48,551 bases of DNA from Prevotella ihumii (GTDB lineage Bacteria; Bacteroidota; Bacteroidia; Bacteroidales; Bacteroidaceae), in the NCBI RefSeq assembly GCF_900155655.1, contig NZ_LT706987.1, positions 747,370 to 795,920 of the forward strand, given 5' to 3'. Below are positions 9,191 to 16,852 of this stretch, piece after piece. Both the position numbers and the translations under genes were made by a program. Every line of letters begins with the position of its first letter. Within the stretch, counting starts at the first letter, position 1. Under the pieces are notes generated by a model, which was not told where the DNA came from, did not search any database, and was given only the letters and a program-made list of their open reading frames with translations.

Positions 9191-9293
9191 ACGGGAAAAT
9201 AGAAAAAGATAAAAGAGAAATACACTATCTATCGAATAAGGTAACAATTGGTATAGTAGCTAAAAATAATTCCGCTAGCGAGTTATTCTTTTC

Positions 9294-9544
9294 AGGCTGG
9301 TTCTATAAATTACCACCGCATATAGTCATTAAAATTTTATGAAATACGTTTTGTTATCTTTTGGCTTCTTTTTATATAAAATAGGCTGCGCCTCAACAAT
9401 TCAAACAGGTTTGATTGCATTCGGCCTGCTCCGTTTTTGGTTCAAAATGTAAGTTCGTTCAGTCGTGTAGCCCTTCACTCTCTTGCATTTTGACCTCAAA
9501 AATAAGCTCAAAATCTAACAAAGCTGATTTATAGAACCAGCCTT
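9294..9544. repeat. Type D terminal-inverted-repeat element, copy 1
   Basis: It starts AGGCTGGTTCTATAAATTA and ends with the inverted form TTTATAGAACCAGCCT. The body matches the inverted copy at 23045-23238, except for about 65 extra bases (around 9372-9436, including AGGCTGCGCCTC and GCATTCGGCCTGC) flanked by T-runs. The central hairpin is degraded in this copy. No coding capacity: a miniature non-autonomous element. Confidence 0.75.
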
Positions 9545-9623
9545 ATGAAATTATGTGTATGAGGGGAGAGGGGATGCAACTGGGTCTTACGACTGCCCCA
9601 AAATTCGTTGATCTGAAATAAAA

Positions 9624-9655
9624 AACTCCTTAAAGTAAAAATACTTTAAGGAGTT
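9624..9655 (-). terminator. Terminator of the tRNA-Lys pair
   Basis: Perfect 14-base stem AACTCCTTAAAGTA / TACTTTAAGGAGTT with a 4-base loop. Read on the minus strand it is followed by a T-run (TTTTTTATTT) and lies just after the second tRNA gene. Confidence 0.85.
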
Positions 9656-9669
9656 GAGTAGTGCATTTG

Positions 9670-9742
9670 TACACCCTTAGGGACTCGAACCCTAGACCCA
9701 CTGATTAAGAGTCAGTTGCTCTACCAACTGAGCTAAGGGTGC
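9670..9742 (-). tRNA. tRNA-Lys (CTT), downstream copy
   Basis: Read on the minus strand: acceptor GCACCCT, D-arm AGCTCAGTTGGTAGAGC, anticodon arm ACTGA-CTCTTAA-TCAGT with anticodon CTT, T-arm with GGTTCGAGTCC, and a closing AGGGTGT plus discriminator A. The genome does not encode CCA. Identical in sequence to the copy at 9772-9844 and cotranscribed with it. Confidence 0.95.
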
Positions 9743-9771
9743 AGGAAACAAAATGAATATCACGTGAAGTG

Positions 9772-9844
9772 TACACCCTTAGGGACTCGAACCCTAGACC
9801 CACTGATTAAGAGTCAGTTGCTCTACCAACTGAGCTAAGGGTGC
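9772..9844 (-). tRNA. tRNA-Lys (CTT), upstream copy
   Basis: Same 73-nt cloverleaf and anticodon CTT as the neighbouring gene; the two are separated by 29 bases. First gene of the transcript that starts from the promoter at 9868-9899. Confidence 0.95.
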
Positions 9845-9867
9845 ATATCATTTCGTTTTTGCGAGTG

Positions 9868-9899
9868 CAAAGGTAGCATTTTTTGGTGATATGACCAAA
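9868..9899 (-). promoter_or_regulatory. Promoter of the tRNA-Lys pair
   Basis: On the minus strand TTTGG (9899-9895), 19 bases, then TACCTTTG (9875-9868): an excellent match to the Bacteroidetes -33/-7 consensus. The -7 box is 23 bases upstream of the mature tRNA. Confidence 0.8.
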
Positions 9900-10114
9900 A
9901 GAATATCTACTTTTTTTATAAAAAATTTCTTTATCTATTGGATATTCGCTTATTTCTCTCATCTTGCTTTTTATCCATCTACAAATAATGAAGCGGAAAC
10001 TTTGAACGCTGATATAAAAATAAAACCAAAATTGCACAAGAGCTTGAGTACAGAGAGAGAAAATTCTTTATTCAAGACTTTATAATGATTCCTCCCCAAT
10101 AGATAATCCAGGGT

Positions 10115-10261
10115 CTATAACGTTTCATGTAGGTAATCGAGTTTTAATCCACCTGTTACGAAGTAGACCATATACTTAAAGTTTTCTGTCTTGACAAATC
10201 CTCTTGCCCTCTTTTAAGCGAGTTATATTTGTGAGTTAAGTCCCTCAAGGATTCCATTATC
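10115..10261 (-). pseudogene. C-terminal fragment of an ISL3-family-like transposase
   Basis: The minus-strand frame reads DNGILEGLNSQI, stop, LA, stop, KRARGFVKTENFKYMVYFV and then TGGLKLDYLHETL before a final stop at 10115-10117. NGILEGLNSQI followed by ARGF..ENF is the typical C-terminal signature of ISL3/IS204/IS1001-type transposases. Two in-frame stops show decay, and everything upstream is replaced by repeat A, which begins at 10261. Confidence 0.75.
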
Positions 10262-10456
10262 CCAAATCGGTCGTTAGACTTCTTCGAGATTTGTGCGCTT
10301 ATTTTGAGCTATTTTTGGTTGTTTTTGAAGACGTTTAGCGAGCTAAACAACTGAAAAAACAAACGAAAAGAGCCAAAATAAGGTGCAAAGACGAAGAATA
10401 GCATAACATCTAAACGCTTTAAAAAGCCTTTGCGGGCTAACGACCGATTTGGGTTT
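10261..10456. repeat. Type A terminal-inverted-repeat element, copy 1
   Basis: About 196 bases. Left end CCCAAATCGGTCGTTAGAC, right end CTAACGACCGATTTGGGTT, with subterminal CTTCTTCGAGATTTG. The central perfect hairpin GTTTAGCGAGCTAAAC (10333-10348) is followed by AACTG, with flanking TTATTTTGAGCT and AGCCAAAATAAG segments. Almost identical to 39470-39657. No ORF of note. Between this element and 10570 only AT-rich sequence with a possible -7 box TACTTTTG (10545-10552) is seen. Confidence 0.85.
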
Positions 10457-10569
10457 AAAGTGTTGTGGCAATAGGGTGTTGCTATAAGCTTTGGGTTAAA
10501 ATAATATAATACCTAAAAAATAGATGGTGGTAATATAATAATATTACTTTTGTTGCGTTTCTCAAGTAT

Positions 10570-10734
10570 ATGTATCAATCACAATTATCAAACGATTTAA
10601 CGCCTATGATAGAAGTATTTACACACGAAGAAACGACTCCGTCGGAAACTACATTAAATATAATTCGACAAATTGCCCACACTTATAGAACACTAAAAGT
10701 GAATGGCAAGCAGCATACATATTGCCTTAATTAA
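10570..10734 (+). CDS. Small conserved-looking 54-residue protein
   Basis: ATG at 10570, TAA at 10732-10734; the stop lies 8 bases before rpe. The product begins MYQSQLSNDLTPMIEVF, contains SETTLNIIRQIAHTYR and ends KQHTYCLN. It is charged, soluble and rich in helix-forming residues, with codon use like its neighbours. A -7-like TACTTTTG lies 18 bases upstream of the ATG. Short proteins of this style are frequent in Bacteroidales, but no function can be assigned. Tight spacing suggests cotranscription with rpe. Confidence 0.65.
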   Translation: MYQSQLSNDLTPMIEVFTHEETTPSETTLNIIRQIAHTYRTLKVNGKQHTYCLN

Positions 10735-10742
10735 AAAGAAAA

Positions 10743-11396
10743 ATGAAGACATTAATTTCACCCTCACTATTGTCAGCTGACTTCCTTCACTTGGATAAGG
10801 ATATAGAAATGATAAACAATAGTGAGTCGGATTACATTCACATGGACGTGATGGATGGCATCTTCGTGCCTAACATTTCGTTTGGCTTTCCTGTGCTCAA
10901 CGCTGTGGGGAAGGCTTGTACCAAACCTATGGACGTGCATTATATGATAGTGCACCCTGAACTTTATATTCAGCAAACAGCTGATGCTGGAGCTGCAATT
11001 ATGAGTGTACATATAGAAACGTGCACACACTTGCACCGTACTATTCAGCAGATAAAGCAAGCTGGTATGAAAGCAGGTGTGGTATTGAACCCCTCTACAC
11101 CTATTTGTCAGCTTGAAGACATCATAACCGAGGTTGATCTTGTGTTGCTGATGAGTGTAAACCCAGGGTTTGGAGGTCAGACCTTTATCGAAAACACAAT
11201 AGGAAAGGTGAAGCGATTGCGTGAACTTATTGCTCGTACAGGTAGTAGTGCCATTATAGAAATAGATGGTGGTGTGCAAGCAGAAACAGCTCCACGCCTT
11301 GTAGAAGCTGGAGCCGATATGTTGGTAAGTGGTAGTTATATTTTTAAGTCTGCCAACCCTATTCAGACTATTCACGACCTGAAAGCGTTAGGATAG
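10743..11396 (+). CDS. rpe: Ribulose-phosphate 3-epimerase
   Basis: 217 residues, TIM barrel. Interconverts ribulose 5-phosphate and xylulose 5-phosphate in the pentose phosphate pathway. Motifs: SPSLLSADF at the N-terminus, IHMDVMDGIFVPNISFG near 30-46 (metal-binding His and catalytic Asp), VHYMI near 64, LMSVNPGFGGQ near 140, EIDGGV near 175 (second catalytic Asp) and GADMLVSGSYIF near 190. Full family length. A strong terminator follows. Confidence 0.97.
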   Translation: MKTLISPSLLSADFLHLDKDIEMINNSESDYIHMDVMDGIFVPNISFGFPVLNAVGKACTKPMDVHYMIVHPELYIQQTADAGAAIMSVHIETCTHLHRTIQQIKQAGMKAGVVLNPSTPICQLEDIITEVDLVLLMSVNPGFGGQTFIENTIGKVKRLRELIARTGSSAIIEIDGGVQAETAPRLVEAGADMLVSGSYIFKSANPIQTIHDLKALG

Positions 11397-11408
11397 TGAA
11401 CTATACCG

Positions 11409-11455
11409 AAAATGGGTTCTAAAAATTAGAAGTGTAATTTTTAGAACCCATTTTT
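11409..11455. terminator. Bidirectional terminator between rpe and the sigma gene
   Basis: 20-base arms beginning AAAATGGGTTCTAAAAATTA and its complement around a 6-base loop, with A-run and T-run on the two sides. It serves rpe (plus) and the convergent sigma factor gene (minus), whose stop is 3 bases away. Confidence 0.85.
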
Positions 11456-11457
11456 GG

Positions 11458-12054
11458 TTATGCGAACTGCAAAGTAACGTTGTAGTCGCGTATCATTTTG
11501 CGCATATTGAGCAACGCATATCTCATACGGCCAAGGCTGGTGTTGATACTTACACCTGTGGTCTCAGCAATTTCTTTGAACGACATTTCCTGATAGAAGC
11601 GCATAAAGACAACTTCGCGTTGTGATGCTGGCAGATGGTTCATCATCTTTTTTATATCGGATAAAGTCTGCGTATTAACAAATTGGTTTTCGATGTTTCC
11701 TATAAGTAAGTCGTTGCCTCCAATGTTTGATAAGTCGTTCTCTTTTGGAGCAGATACTATTTTATCGGATTTCTGCATACGATACCAGTCCATAATAACA
11801 TTATGGGCTATACGCATTGCCCACGCAGCAAATTTGCCACTTGGAGTGTATTTACCTTCTTGTAGCTTTGTTATGATTTTAACAAAGGTCTCTTGGAAAA
11901 CATCGTCAGCTGTATCACGATCTCTTACCACAAATAGAATGTAAGAGAAGAGTTTAGATTGATTGCGTGATAACAATAAATCGAAAGCCTCATTGTTCCC
12001 ATTAATGTACGACAAGGCCAATTCCTCGTCGGTAAGTGCGTTAAGCTCTTGCAT
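11458..12054 (-). CDS. RNA polymerase ECF-type sigma factor
   Basis: 198-residue sigma-70 family protein with the two-domain ECF layout. Region 2 includes DDVFQETFVKI near 51-61 and WAMRIAHNVIMDWYR near 83-97 (promoter melting and -10 recognition). Region 4 includes LPASQREVVFMRFYQEMSF and the helix-turn-helix IAETTGVSINTSLGRMRYAL near 160-180. No anti-sigma gene is adjacent, so how its activity is controlled is not visible. A clean promoter lies at 12152-12182. It could act in stress or envelope control; the regulon cannot be told from sequence. Confidence 0.92.
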   Translation of the reverse strand: MQELNALTDEELALSYINGNNEAFDLLLSRNQSKLFSYILFVVRDRDTADDVFQETFVKIITKLQEGKYTPSGKFAAWAMRIAHNVIMDWYRMQKSDKIVSAPKENDLSNIGGNDLLIGNIENQFVNTQTLSDIKKMMNHLPASQREVVFMRFYQEMSFKEIAETTGVSINTSLGRMRYALLNMRKMIRDYNVTLQFA

Positions 12055-12151
12055 ATCTTAAAATATTTTTATTAATTTAAGTAATGGTGCTTCGATAGGC
12101 TTTTCTCTCTAAATTTATTTATTAATAAGTTGATTTATTGTATTTCACCTA

Positions 12152-12182
12152 CAAATATAAGTACTTTTATCTTTTCTGCCAA
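12152..12182 (-). promoter_or_regulatory. Promoter of the ECF sigma gene
   Basis: Minus strand: TTGG (12182-12179), 19 bases, TATATTTG (12159-12152). The leader to the ATG would be about 90 bases. The remainder of 12055-12355 shows nothing else convincing. Confidence 0.65.
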
Positions 12183-12354
12183 GTTTTTAAAGAATAAATG
12201 TATGAAAAAGTGTATTATGAGACGTTTTTGTTGGGTATATGCAATTTTTCTATAAAATACTAAGTTTGCAAAAGAGGCTTTTTAGAGTTGTATCCGAGCT
12301 AAGAAATAATCTGATAAATGATAAGGATAGGGCTAATTGTTATTGAAAGGACAT

Positions 12355-12386
12355 AAAAAAACCGCCAAACTCTGAGAGTTCGGCGG
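12355..12386 (-). terminator. Terminator of the small lipoprotein gene
   Basis: On the minus strand CCGCCGAACTCT and AGAGTTTGGCGG pair and are followed by a run of T (complement of 12355-12361), about 35 bases after the stop codon. Confidence 0.8.
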
Positions 12387-12419
12387 CAAATTTCTTGCTT
12401 GCAATATTTAGTAATCGAA

Positions 12420-12617
12420 TTACTTAACTGCTGCTGTGTCAACTGTCTGAGCAGCTGAATCAACCATCTGAGCTGCTGCAGAGTCATTAGCCATAGAGTC
12501 AACCATTGTTGTATCTACTGCTGTTGAATCAGCGTCTGCTGCTGGCTTAGCTTCGTTCTTGCAAGATGTCAAAGAGATAGCTGCGAAAGCTACTGCTACA
12601 AAAAATAAATTCTTCAT
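12420..12617 (-). CDS. Tiny Ala/Asp-rich lipoprotein
   Basis: 65 residues: signal peptide MKNLFFVAVAFAAISLTSC with the lipobox Cys at 19, then about 46 residues of low complexity built from Asp, Ala, Thr, Val and Ser (repeats such as VDTT, VDS, VDTAA). The mature part is acidic and probably disordered. It has its own promoter (12669-12697) and terminator, so it is a real monocistronic gene despite its size. Function unknown; a surface spacer or metal-binding role would be speculation. Confidence 0.8.
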   Translation of the reverse strand: MKNLFFVAVAFAAISLTSCKNEAKPAADADSTAVDTTMVDSMANDSAAAQMVDSAAQTVDTAAVK

Positions 12618-12668
12618 TTTCTTTGCTTTTTAAATCTGTAAAACAATCATTTGTTTATTAAAACGATG

Positions 12669-12697
12669 CAAAGGTAAGTATTTTTTCAATACCACAA
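12669..12697 (-). promoter_or_regulatory. Promoter of the tiny lipoprotein gene
   Basis: Minus strand: TTG (12697-12695), 18 bases, TACCTTTG (12676-12669). The ATG lies about 50 bases downstream. The rest of 12700-12900 is AT-rich with nothing recognised. Confidence 0.7.
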
Positions 12698-12908
12698 TGT
12701 ATTTTTTGCTTTTTTTTTATGCGTTTTCTGTAACTAAAAAAGAAAGTGTTGATTTTCAGTGAGTTATGTATTCGTTTTATTGGTTAAATATTGTGAAAAG
12801 AAAAGCGGTGATATGTAAATGACTTCTTTGAAGTGTTTTTTGCTTTGTATTTGTTCTTGATGCGCATTAGATAATGAATAATAAAATAGGGCAACAATGT
12901 TATTGAAA

Positions 12909-12940
12909 TTTGGATTTATGAGAGTTTTGCCTTAACTTTG
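12909..12940 (+). promoter_or_regulatory. Promoter of mtaB, start codon at or near +1
   Basis: TTTGG (12909-12913), 19 bases, TAACTTTG (12933-12940), the same spacing as the tRNA promoter. The mtaB ATG begins only 6 bases after the -7 box, implying a leaderless or nearly leaderless mRNA. Confidence 0.7.
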
Positions 12941-12946
12941 CAGATT

Positions 12947-14296
12947 ATGATAGATACATCTTCTTTTCAAGGTAAGAAAGCAAAATATTATACATTAGGT
13001 TGTAAACTTAATTTTTCGGAAACAAGCACCTTCTCGCGTACCTTATATAATATGGGCGTGCACGAGGCTAAGAAAGATGAGCAGGCGGATATATGTTTGA
13101 TAAACACTTGTTCGGTAACAGAGGTGGCTGATCATAAGTGTAGACAGATAATTTCGCGTATGGCTCGCCAAAATCCTAATGCGTTTGTAGTGGTTACGGG
13201 CTGCTATGCGCAGTTGGAAAGTGAACGAGTAGCACAAATAGAAGGAGTAGACTTGGTCTTGGGTAGTAATGAAAAAGCAGACCTAATACAGTATCTTAGT
13301 GATGCGTGGAATAAGTTTGAGGACGAAATGAACGAAGAGGGTACAGGTAAGTATCATTCTGTGAAGACGAAAGATATAGTGACATTCCAACCAAGTTGCT
13401 CTCGTGGCAACCGCACTCGTTATTTCCTCAAGGTTCAAGATGGGTGCAACTATTTTTGTACTTATTGCACCATACCTTATGCACGCGGTTTTTCACGCAA
13501 TCCCGATATAGCTTCGCTCGTTGCGCAGGCTGAAGAAGCAGCACGAGAAGGCGGAAAAGAAATTGTATTGACTGGTGTGAACATTGGAGACTTTGGTCGT
13601 ACAACAGGTGAAAGTTTTTTAGACTTAGTGAAGGCCTTAGACAGGGTAGAAGGAATAGAGCGTTATCGCATTAGTTCGCTTGAGCCCGACTTGATAGACG
13701 ATGAACTGATACGTTATTGTGCACAGTCGAGAGCTTTTATGCCACATTTCCATATACCTTTGCAAAGTGGATCGGACGAGGTACTAAAATTGATGCACCG
13801 CAGATATGACACTGCACTTTTTGCGCACAAGATAAACTTGATAAAGGAGATAATGCCAGATGCCTTCATCGGTGTGGACGTGATGGTAGGGTGTAGAGGT
13901 GAAGTGCCAGAATACTTTGATGATTGTTATAATTTCCTTTCATCACTACCTATAACTCAACTTCACGTGTTTCCTTATTCGGAACGACCTGGTACAGCTG
14001 CACTGAACATTTCTTATGCTGTTGACCCACGTGAGAAAAAACGCCGTGCACACAAACTTTTACAATTGTCGGACGAAATGACGCATAAGTTTTATGCAGA
14101 ACACGTTGGGCAAGAGGCAGAAGTGTTGCTGGAGAAGGCTGTGCGTGGAAAGAAGATGCACGGATTTACAAAGAATTATATTCGTGTGGAATTGTCACCT
14201 ACGCAAGTAAAGGAAGAATATGATAATCAAATAGTAAAGGTGAGATTGACCGAATTTAATTTTGATAAATCTGCCTTAAAAGTTGAATTATTATGA
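12947..14296 (+). CDS. mtaB: tRNA t6A37 methylthiotransferase MtaB
   Basis: 449 residues from the ATG at 12947. An in-frame TTG three codons earlier overlaps the -7 box and is unlikely. Radical SAM enzyme that adds a methylthio group to t6A at position 37 of ANN-decoding tRNAs. The N-terminal domain has YTLGCKLNFSE and INTCSVTEVADHKC with its three cluster cysteines. The radical SAM core has CNYFCTYCTIPYARG (CxxxCxxC) near 165. A TRAM-like RNA-binding region forms the C-terminus. The stop codon overlaps the next gene by 4 bases (ATGA), indicating translational coupling. Confidence 0.94.
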   Translation: MIDTSSFQGKKAKYYTLGCKLNFSETSTFSRTLYNMGVHEAKKDEQADICLINTCSVTEVADHKCRQIISRMARQNPNAFVVVTGCYAQLESERVAQIEGVDLVLGSNEKADLIQYLSDAWNKFEDEMNEEGTGKYHSVKTKDIVTFQPSCSRGNRTRYFLKVQDGCNYFCTYCTIPYARGFSRNPDIASLVAQAEEAAREGGKEIVLTGVNIGDFGRTTGESFLDLVKALDRVEGIERYRISSLEPDLIDDELIRYCAQSRAFMPHFHIPLQSGSDEVLKLMHRRYDTALFAHKINLIKEIMPDAFIGVDVMVGCRGEVPEYFDDCYNFLSSLPITQLHVFPYSERPGTAALNISYAVDPREKKRRAHKLLQLSDEMTHKFYAEHVGQEAEVLLEKAVRGKKMHGFTKNYIRVELSPTQVKEEYDNQIVKVRLTEFNFDKSALKVELL

Positions 14297-15291
14297 AAGT
14301 TGCCATTGTTATATTGAATTGGAATGGGCGAAAGATGTTAGAAACCTATTTGCCTAAGGTGGTGCGTTATTCGAAAGACGATGCAGAAATAATCGTTGCG
14401 GATAATGCTTCTACCGACGACTCATTGACTTGGTTAAAAGAAAACTTTCCAAAGGTGCGAACCATAGTTTTGCCTAAAAACTATGGATTTGCAGGCGGTT
14501 ATAACAAAGCATTGGTACAGGTAGAAGCAGAATACTATGTATTGCTGAATAGCGATGTAGAGGTGACGCACGATTGGCTTACTCCGCTGATAGAAAAGAT
14601 GGAGGCTCATACAGAAATAGCAGCTTGTCAGCCAAAGTTGCTTGCGGTTCACGATAAAGATGCTTTTGAGTATGCTGGTGGTTCGGGTGGTTTCTTAGAT
14701 AGATATGGTTATCCGTTCTGCCGAGGTCGCATCTTTGATATTGTGGAAAAAGACAATGGGCAATACGATAATAATATGCAAATATTTTGGGCAACAGGAG
14801 CTTGTCTGATGATAAGAGCCAAGGATTATTGGCGTGTAGGAGGATTGGACGAACGCTTCTTTGCGCATAATGAAGAGATAGACCTTTGTTGGCGTTTGAA
14901 CTTGATGGGACGTAAAATATACTGCTTTCCTGATAGTTACGTTTATCACGTGGGAGGTGGAACTCTGCCAAAGGCGAACCCAAGAAAGACTTTTCTCAAC
15001 TTCAGAAATAATCTAACGATGTTGTGGAAAAATCTTCCTGAGAAAGATTTAAGACATGTGATGCGTGTGAGATGGTTCTTAGATTATCTTGCAGCCTTTG
15101 AGATGTTGATATTAAAACGTAATATAGGTGATTTTATGGCAGTGTTGAAAGCACGTAGAGCCTTTAAAAAATGGCGTAATACGTTTGAGAGAACCCAAAC
15201 AGAAAACGGCAACGACCTAAGAAGCAATTACTCTATATTGTGGGAATATTATGTAAAGAAGCACAATACATACGAGAAACTTCCCCAATAA
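14293..15291 (+). CDS. Family 2 glycosyltransferase
   Basis: 332 residues with a GT-A fold. VILNWNGRKMLETYLP at the start, ADNASTDDS near 36-44 (nucleotide binding), LLNSDVEVT near 86 (DxD-type metal site) and the acceptor-side motif GGLDERFFAHNEEIDLCWRL near 185-204. It resembles rhamnosyl- or galactofuranosyl-type transferases that build surface polysaccharide. No strong membrane segment, so it probably works at the inner face of the cytoplasmic membrane. Overlaps mtaB by 4 bases. Sugar donor and acceptor cannot be told. Confidence 0.88.
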   Translation: MKVAIVILNWNGRKMLETYLPKVVRYSKDDAEIIVADNASTDDSLTWLKENFPKVRTIVLPKNYGFAGGYNKALVQVEAEYYVLLNSDVEVTHDWLTPLIEKMEAHTEIAACQPKLLAVHDKDAFEYAGGSGGFLDRYGYPFCRGRIFDIVEKDNGQYDNNMQIFWATGACLMIRAKDYWRVGGLDERFFAHNEEIDLCWRLNLMGRKIYCFPDSYVYHVGGGTLPKANPRKTFLNFRNNLTMLWKNLPEKDLRHVMRVRWFLDYLAAFEMLILKRNIGDFMAVLKARRAFKKWRNTFERTQTENGNDLRSNYSILWEYYVKKHNTYEKLPQ

Positions 15292-15306
15292 AATTGCACA
15301 ATATTT

Positions 15307-15505
15307 AACCCAAATCGGTCATTAGACCAGTTTAGGTGCTTACTTTATTATTTTTGAAACTTATGAGATGTCTTTTTTCCTTATTTTGGCTTTATTTTGC
15401 CTATATCTGCAGTCACATAGCTCGCTATGCTCCTTTGATATATGCAAAATAAATCTCAAAATAATCGCAAAATACATTCTCATCCTAACAACCGATTTGG
15501 GTTTA
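15307..15505. repeat. Type B terminal-inverted-repeat element, copy 1
   Basis: About 199 bases between AACCCAAATCGGTCATTAG and CTAACAACCGATTTGGGTTT. Central hairpin CATAGCTCGCTATG (15416-15429) preceded by CAGT. Nearly identical to 16654-16852 and related, inverted, to 23836-24043. It follows the glycosyltransferase stop by 15 bases. A 62-residue frame inside is not considered a gene. Confidence 0.85.
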
Positions 15506-15602
15506 ATATATGTGCGTAGAGTTTTAAGTTTTTTAGCAAATAAGTTGGTTGGTTAAATAAATTTTAGTAATTTTGCATTGATAATTAGCTAATTTAAGGT
15601 AA

Positions 15603-16409
15603 GTGAGAAAATTATATTTTATACTCTTTGTACTGACTTTTGTAGTGTCAAGTTGCCAGTTTAAGTTGTCACCCGATAATGCGGATGCCAACAATACAAT
15701 GCTGACAATTGAACGTTATGACCGTTTGGAGTATCGTTATCTCACTACGGGCGACTTCTCTGCATTGCAACGTATGAATACAGAGTATCCAATGGAGACT
15801 CGTACATTGATAGAAGATGTGGTACAGATAGGCAATGCCACTGACCCAGATATTAATACTAAGTTCTTGAAATTTTATCAAGATACTACGCTTCAATCGC
15901 TTATCGCATCGGTAGAGTCGGAGTATGCTAATATTGATGACCTTAATAAGCAACTTAATATTGCTTTCCAACATCTGAAACATTCGCTTCCCGATGTGGG
16001 AATACCGCGTATCTATGCACAGATTTCAGCTTTAGACCAAAGTATTGTGGTAGGTAATGGGACGGTAGGAATATCGTTAGATAAGTATTTAGGTGAAGAC
16101 TATCCGCTTTATCAGAAGTATTATTCGCCTATGCAACGCAAGCAGATGACGAAAGAATATATCGTTTCGGACTGCTTATGGTTCTATTTGACAAGCGTTT
16201 ATCCGCTGAAAGATTCAGATAAACGTCCCCAATTGGAGCGTGATTTACATATGGGAAAGATACAATGGGTAGTAAATCAAGCGTTAAGAAAGAATATTTT
16301 CCGTACAAAATATGTGCAAGTTGTGGAGCGTTATATGGCTAAAAATCCACGAATATCGTATGACGAACTACTTAAAACTACCGATTTCTCAAAGTTGGAA
16401 TTGAGGTAA
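15603..16409 (+). CDS. GldB-like lipoprotein
   Basis: 268 residues with a GTG start directly before the signal peptide (RKLYFILFVLTFVVSSC, lipobox Cys at 18). The mature part carries HSLPDVGIPRIYAQIS near 125 and SLDKYLGEDYPLYQKY near 160, the signature of the GldB family. In gliding Bacteroidota GldB is a membrane lipoprotein linked to the type IX secretion/gliding machinery; in non-gliding Bacteroidales the homologue's role is unclear. No other gld gene is adjacent. A -7 box is not clear. Family assignment is from memory of the signature. Confidence 0.82.
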   Translation: MRKLYFILFVLTFVVSSCQFKLSPDNADANNTMLTIERYDRLEYRYLTTGDFSALQRMNTEYPMETRTLIEDVVQIGNATDPDINTKFLKFYQDTTLQSLIASVESEYANIDDLNKQLNIAFQHLKHSLPDVGIPRIYAQISALDQSIVVGNGTVGISLDKYLGEDYPLYQKYYSPMQRKQMTKEYIVSDCLWFYLTSVYPLKDSDKRPQLERDLHMGKIQWVVNQALRKNIFRTKYVQVVERYMAKNPRISYDELLKTTDFSKLELR

Positions 16410-16484
16410 TAACTCGTTAAAAGTATAATTACTTGTGGGCTGAATTCCTTGTTTTGTGTGGAAAAACTCTGAAAGCGACCATTT

Positions 16485-16543
16485 AACCCAAATCGGTCGT
16501 TAGACTTCTTCGAGATTTGCGGGCTAACGACCGATTTGGGTTC
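16485..16543. repeat. Type C minimal element (59 bases)
   Basis: AACCCAAATCGGTCGTTAG, then CTTCTTCGAGATTTGCGG, then CTAACGACCGATTTGGGTT: a complete pair of inverted ends with almost all of the type A interior deleted. It shows that the two ends can exist as a unit without a core. Confidence 0.85.
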
Positions 16544-16550
16544 AAGGGTG

Positions 16551-16620
16551 TGTAGGGGCTCGATTTATCGAGTTTCGCTTAACTTATGCTGAGCGGAACT
16601 CGATAAGTCGAGCCCCTACA
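16551..16620. repeat. Large palindrome with 28-30 base arms
   Basis: It runs from TGTAGGGGCTCGATTTATCG to CGATAAGTCGAGCCCCTACA with GAGTTTCGC / GCGGAACTC continuing the stem and about 12 loop bases. Two mismatches or so in the stem. GC-rich compared with its surroundings and no T-run, so it is not a plain terminator. It lies between the type C and type B elements. Confidence 0.8.
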
Positions 16621-16653
16621 TTTTGCAACATACAGCAAATTTGAAATTCCTTT

Positions 16654-16852
16654 AACCCAAATCGGCCATTAGACCAGTTTAGGTGCTTACTTTATTATTT
16701 TTGAAACTTATGAGCTGTCTTTTGTCTTATTTTGGCTTTATTTTACCTATATCTGCAGTCACATAGCCCGCTATGCTCCTTTGATATATGCAAAATAAAT
16801 CTCAAAATAATCGCAAAATACATTCTCATTCTAACGACCGATTTGGGTTTAA
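16654..16852. repeat. Type B element, copy 2
   Basis: AACCCAAATCGGCCATTAG to CTAACGACCGATTTGGGTTT, hairpin CATAGCCCGCTATG at 16762-16775. Its right end forms the last codons and stop of the radical SAM gene on the minus strand. Confidence 0.85.

Noticed and set aside
9670..9844. Tandem tRNA copies as an assembly artefact
   Set aside because: The spacers before and after differ, and promoter and terminator bracket the pair, so a real duplication is more likely.
9891..10085. 64-residue plus-strand frame
   Set aside because: Starts within the tRNA promoter region and is AT-rich low-information sequence.
12261..12386. Plus-strand -7-like box followed by a hairpin, as a small RNA
   Set aside because: TAAGTTTG has no -33 partner and the hairpin lacks a T-run on the plus strand; it fits the minus-strand lipoprotein terminator better.
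15368..15556. 62-residue hydrophobic frame
   Set aside because: Lies within the type B element and its flank; the other B copies do not preserve the frame.
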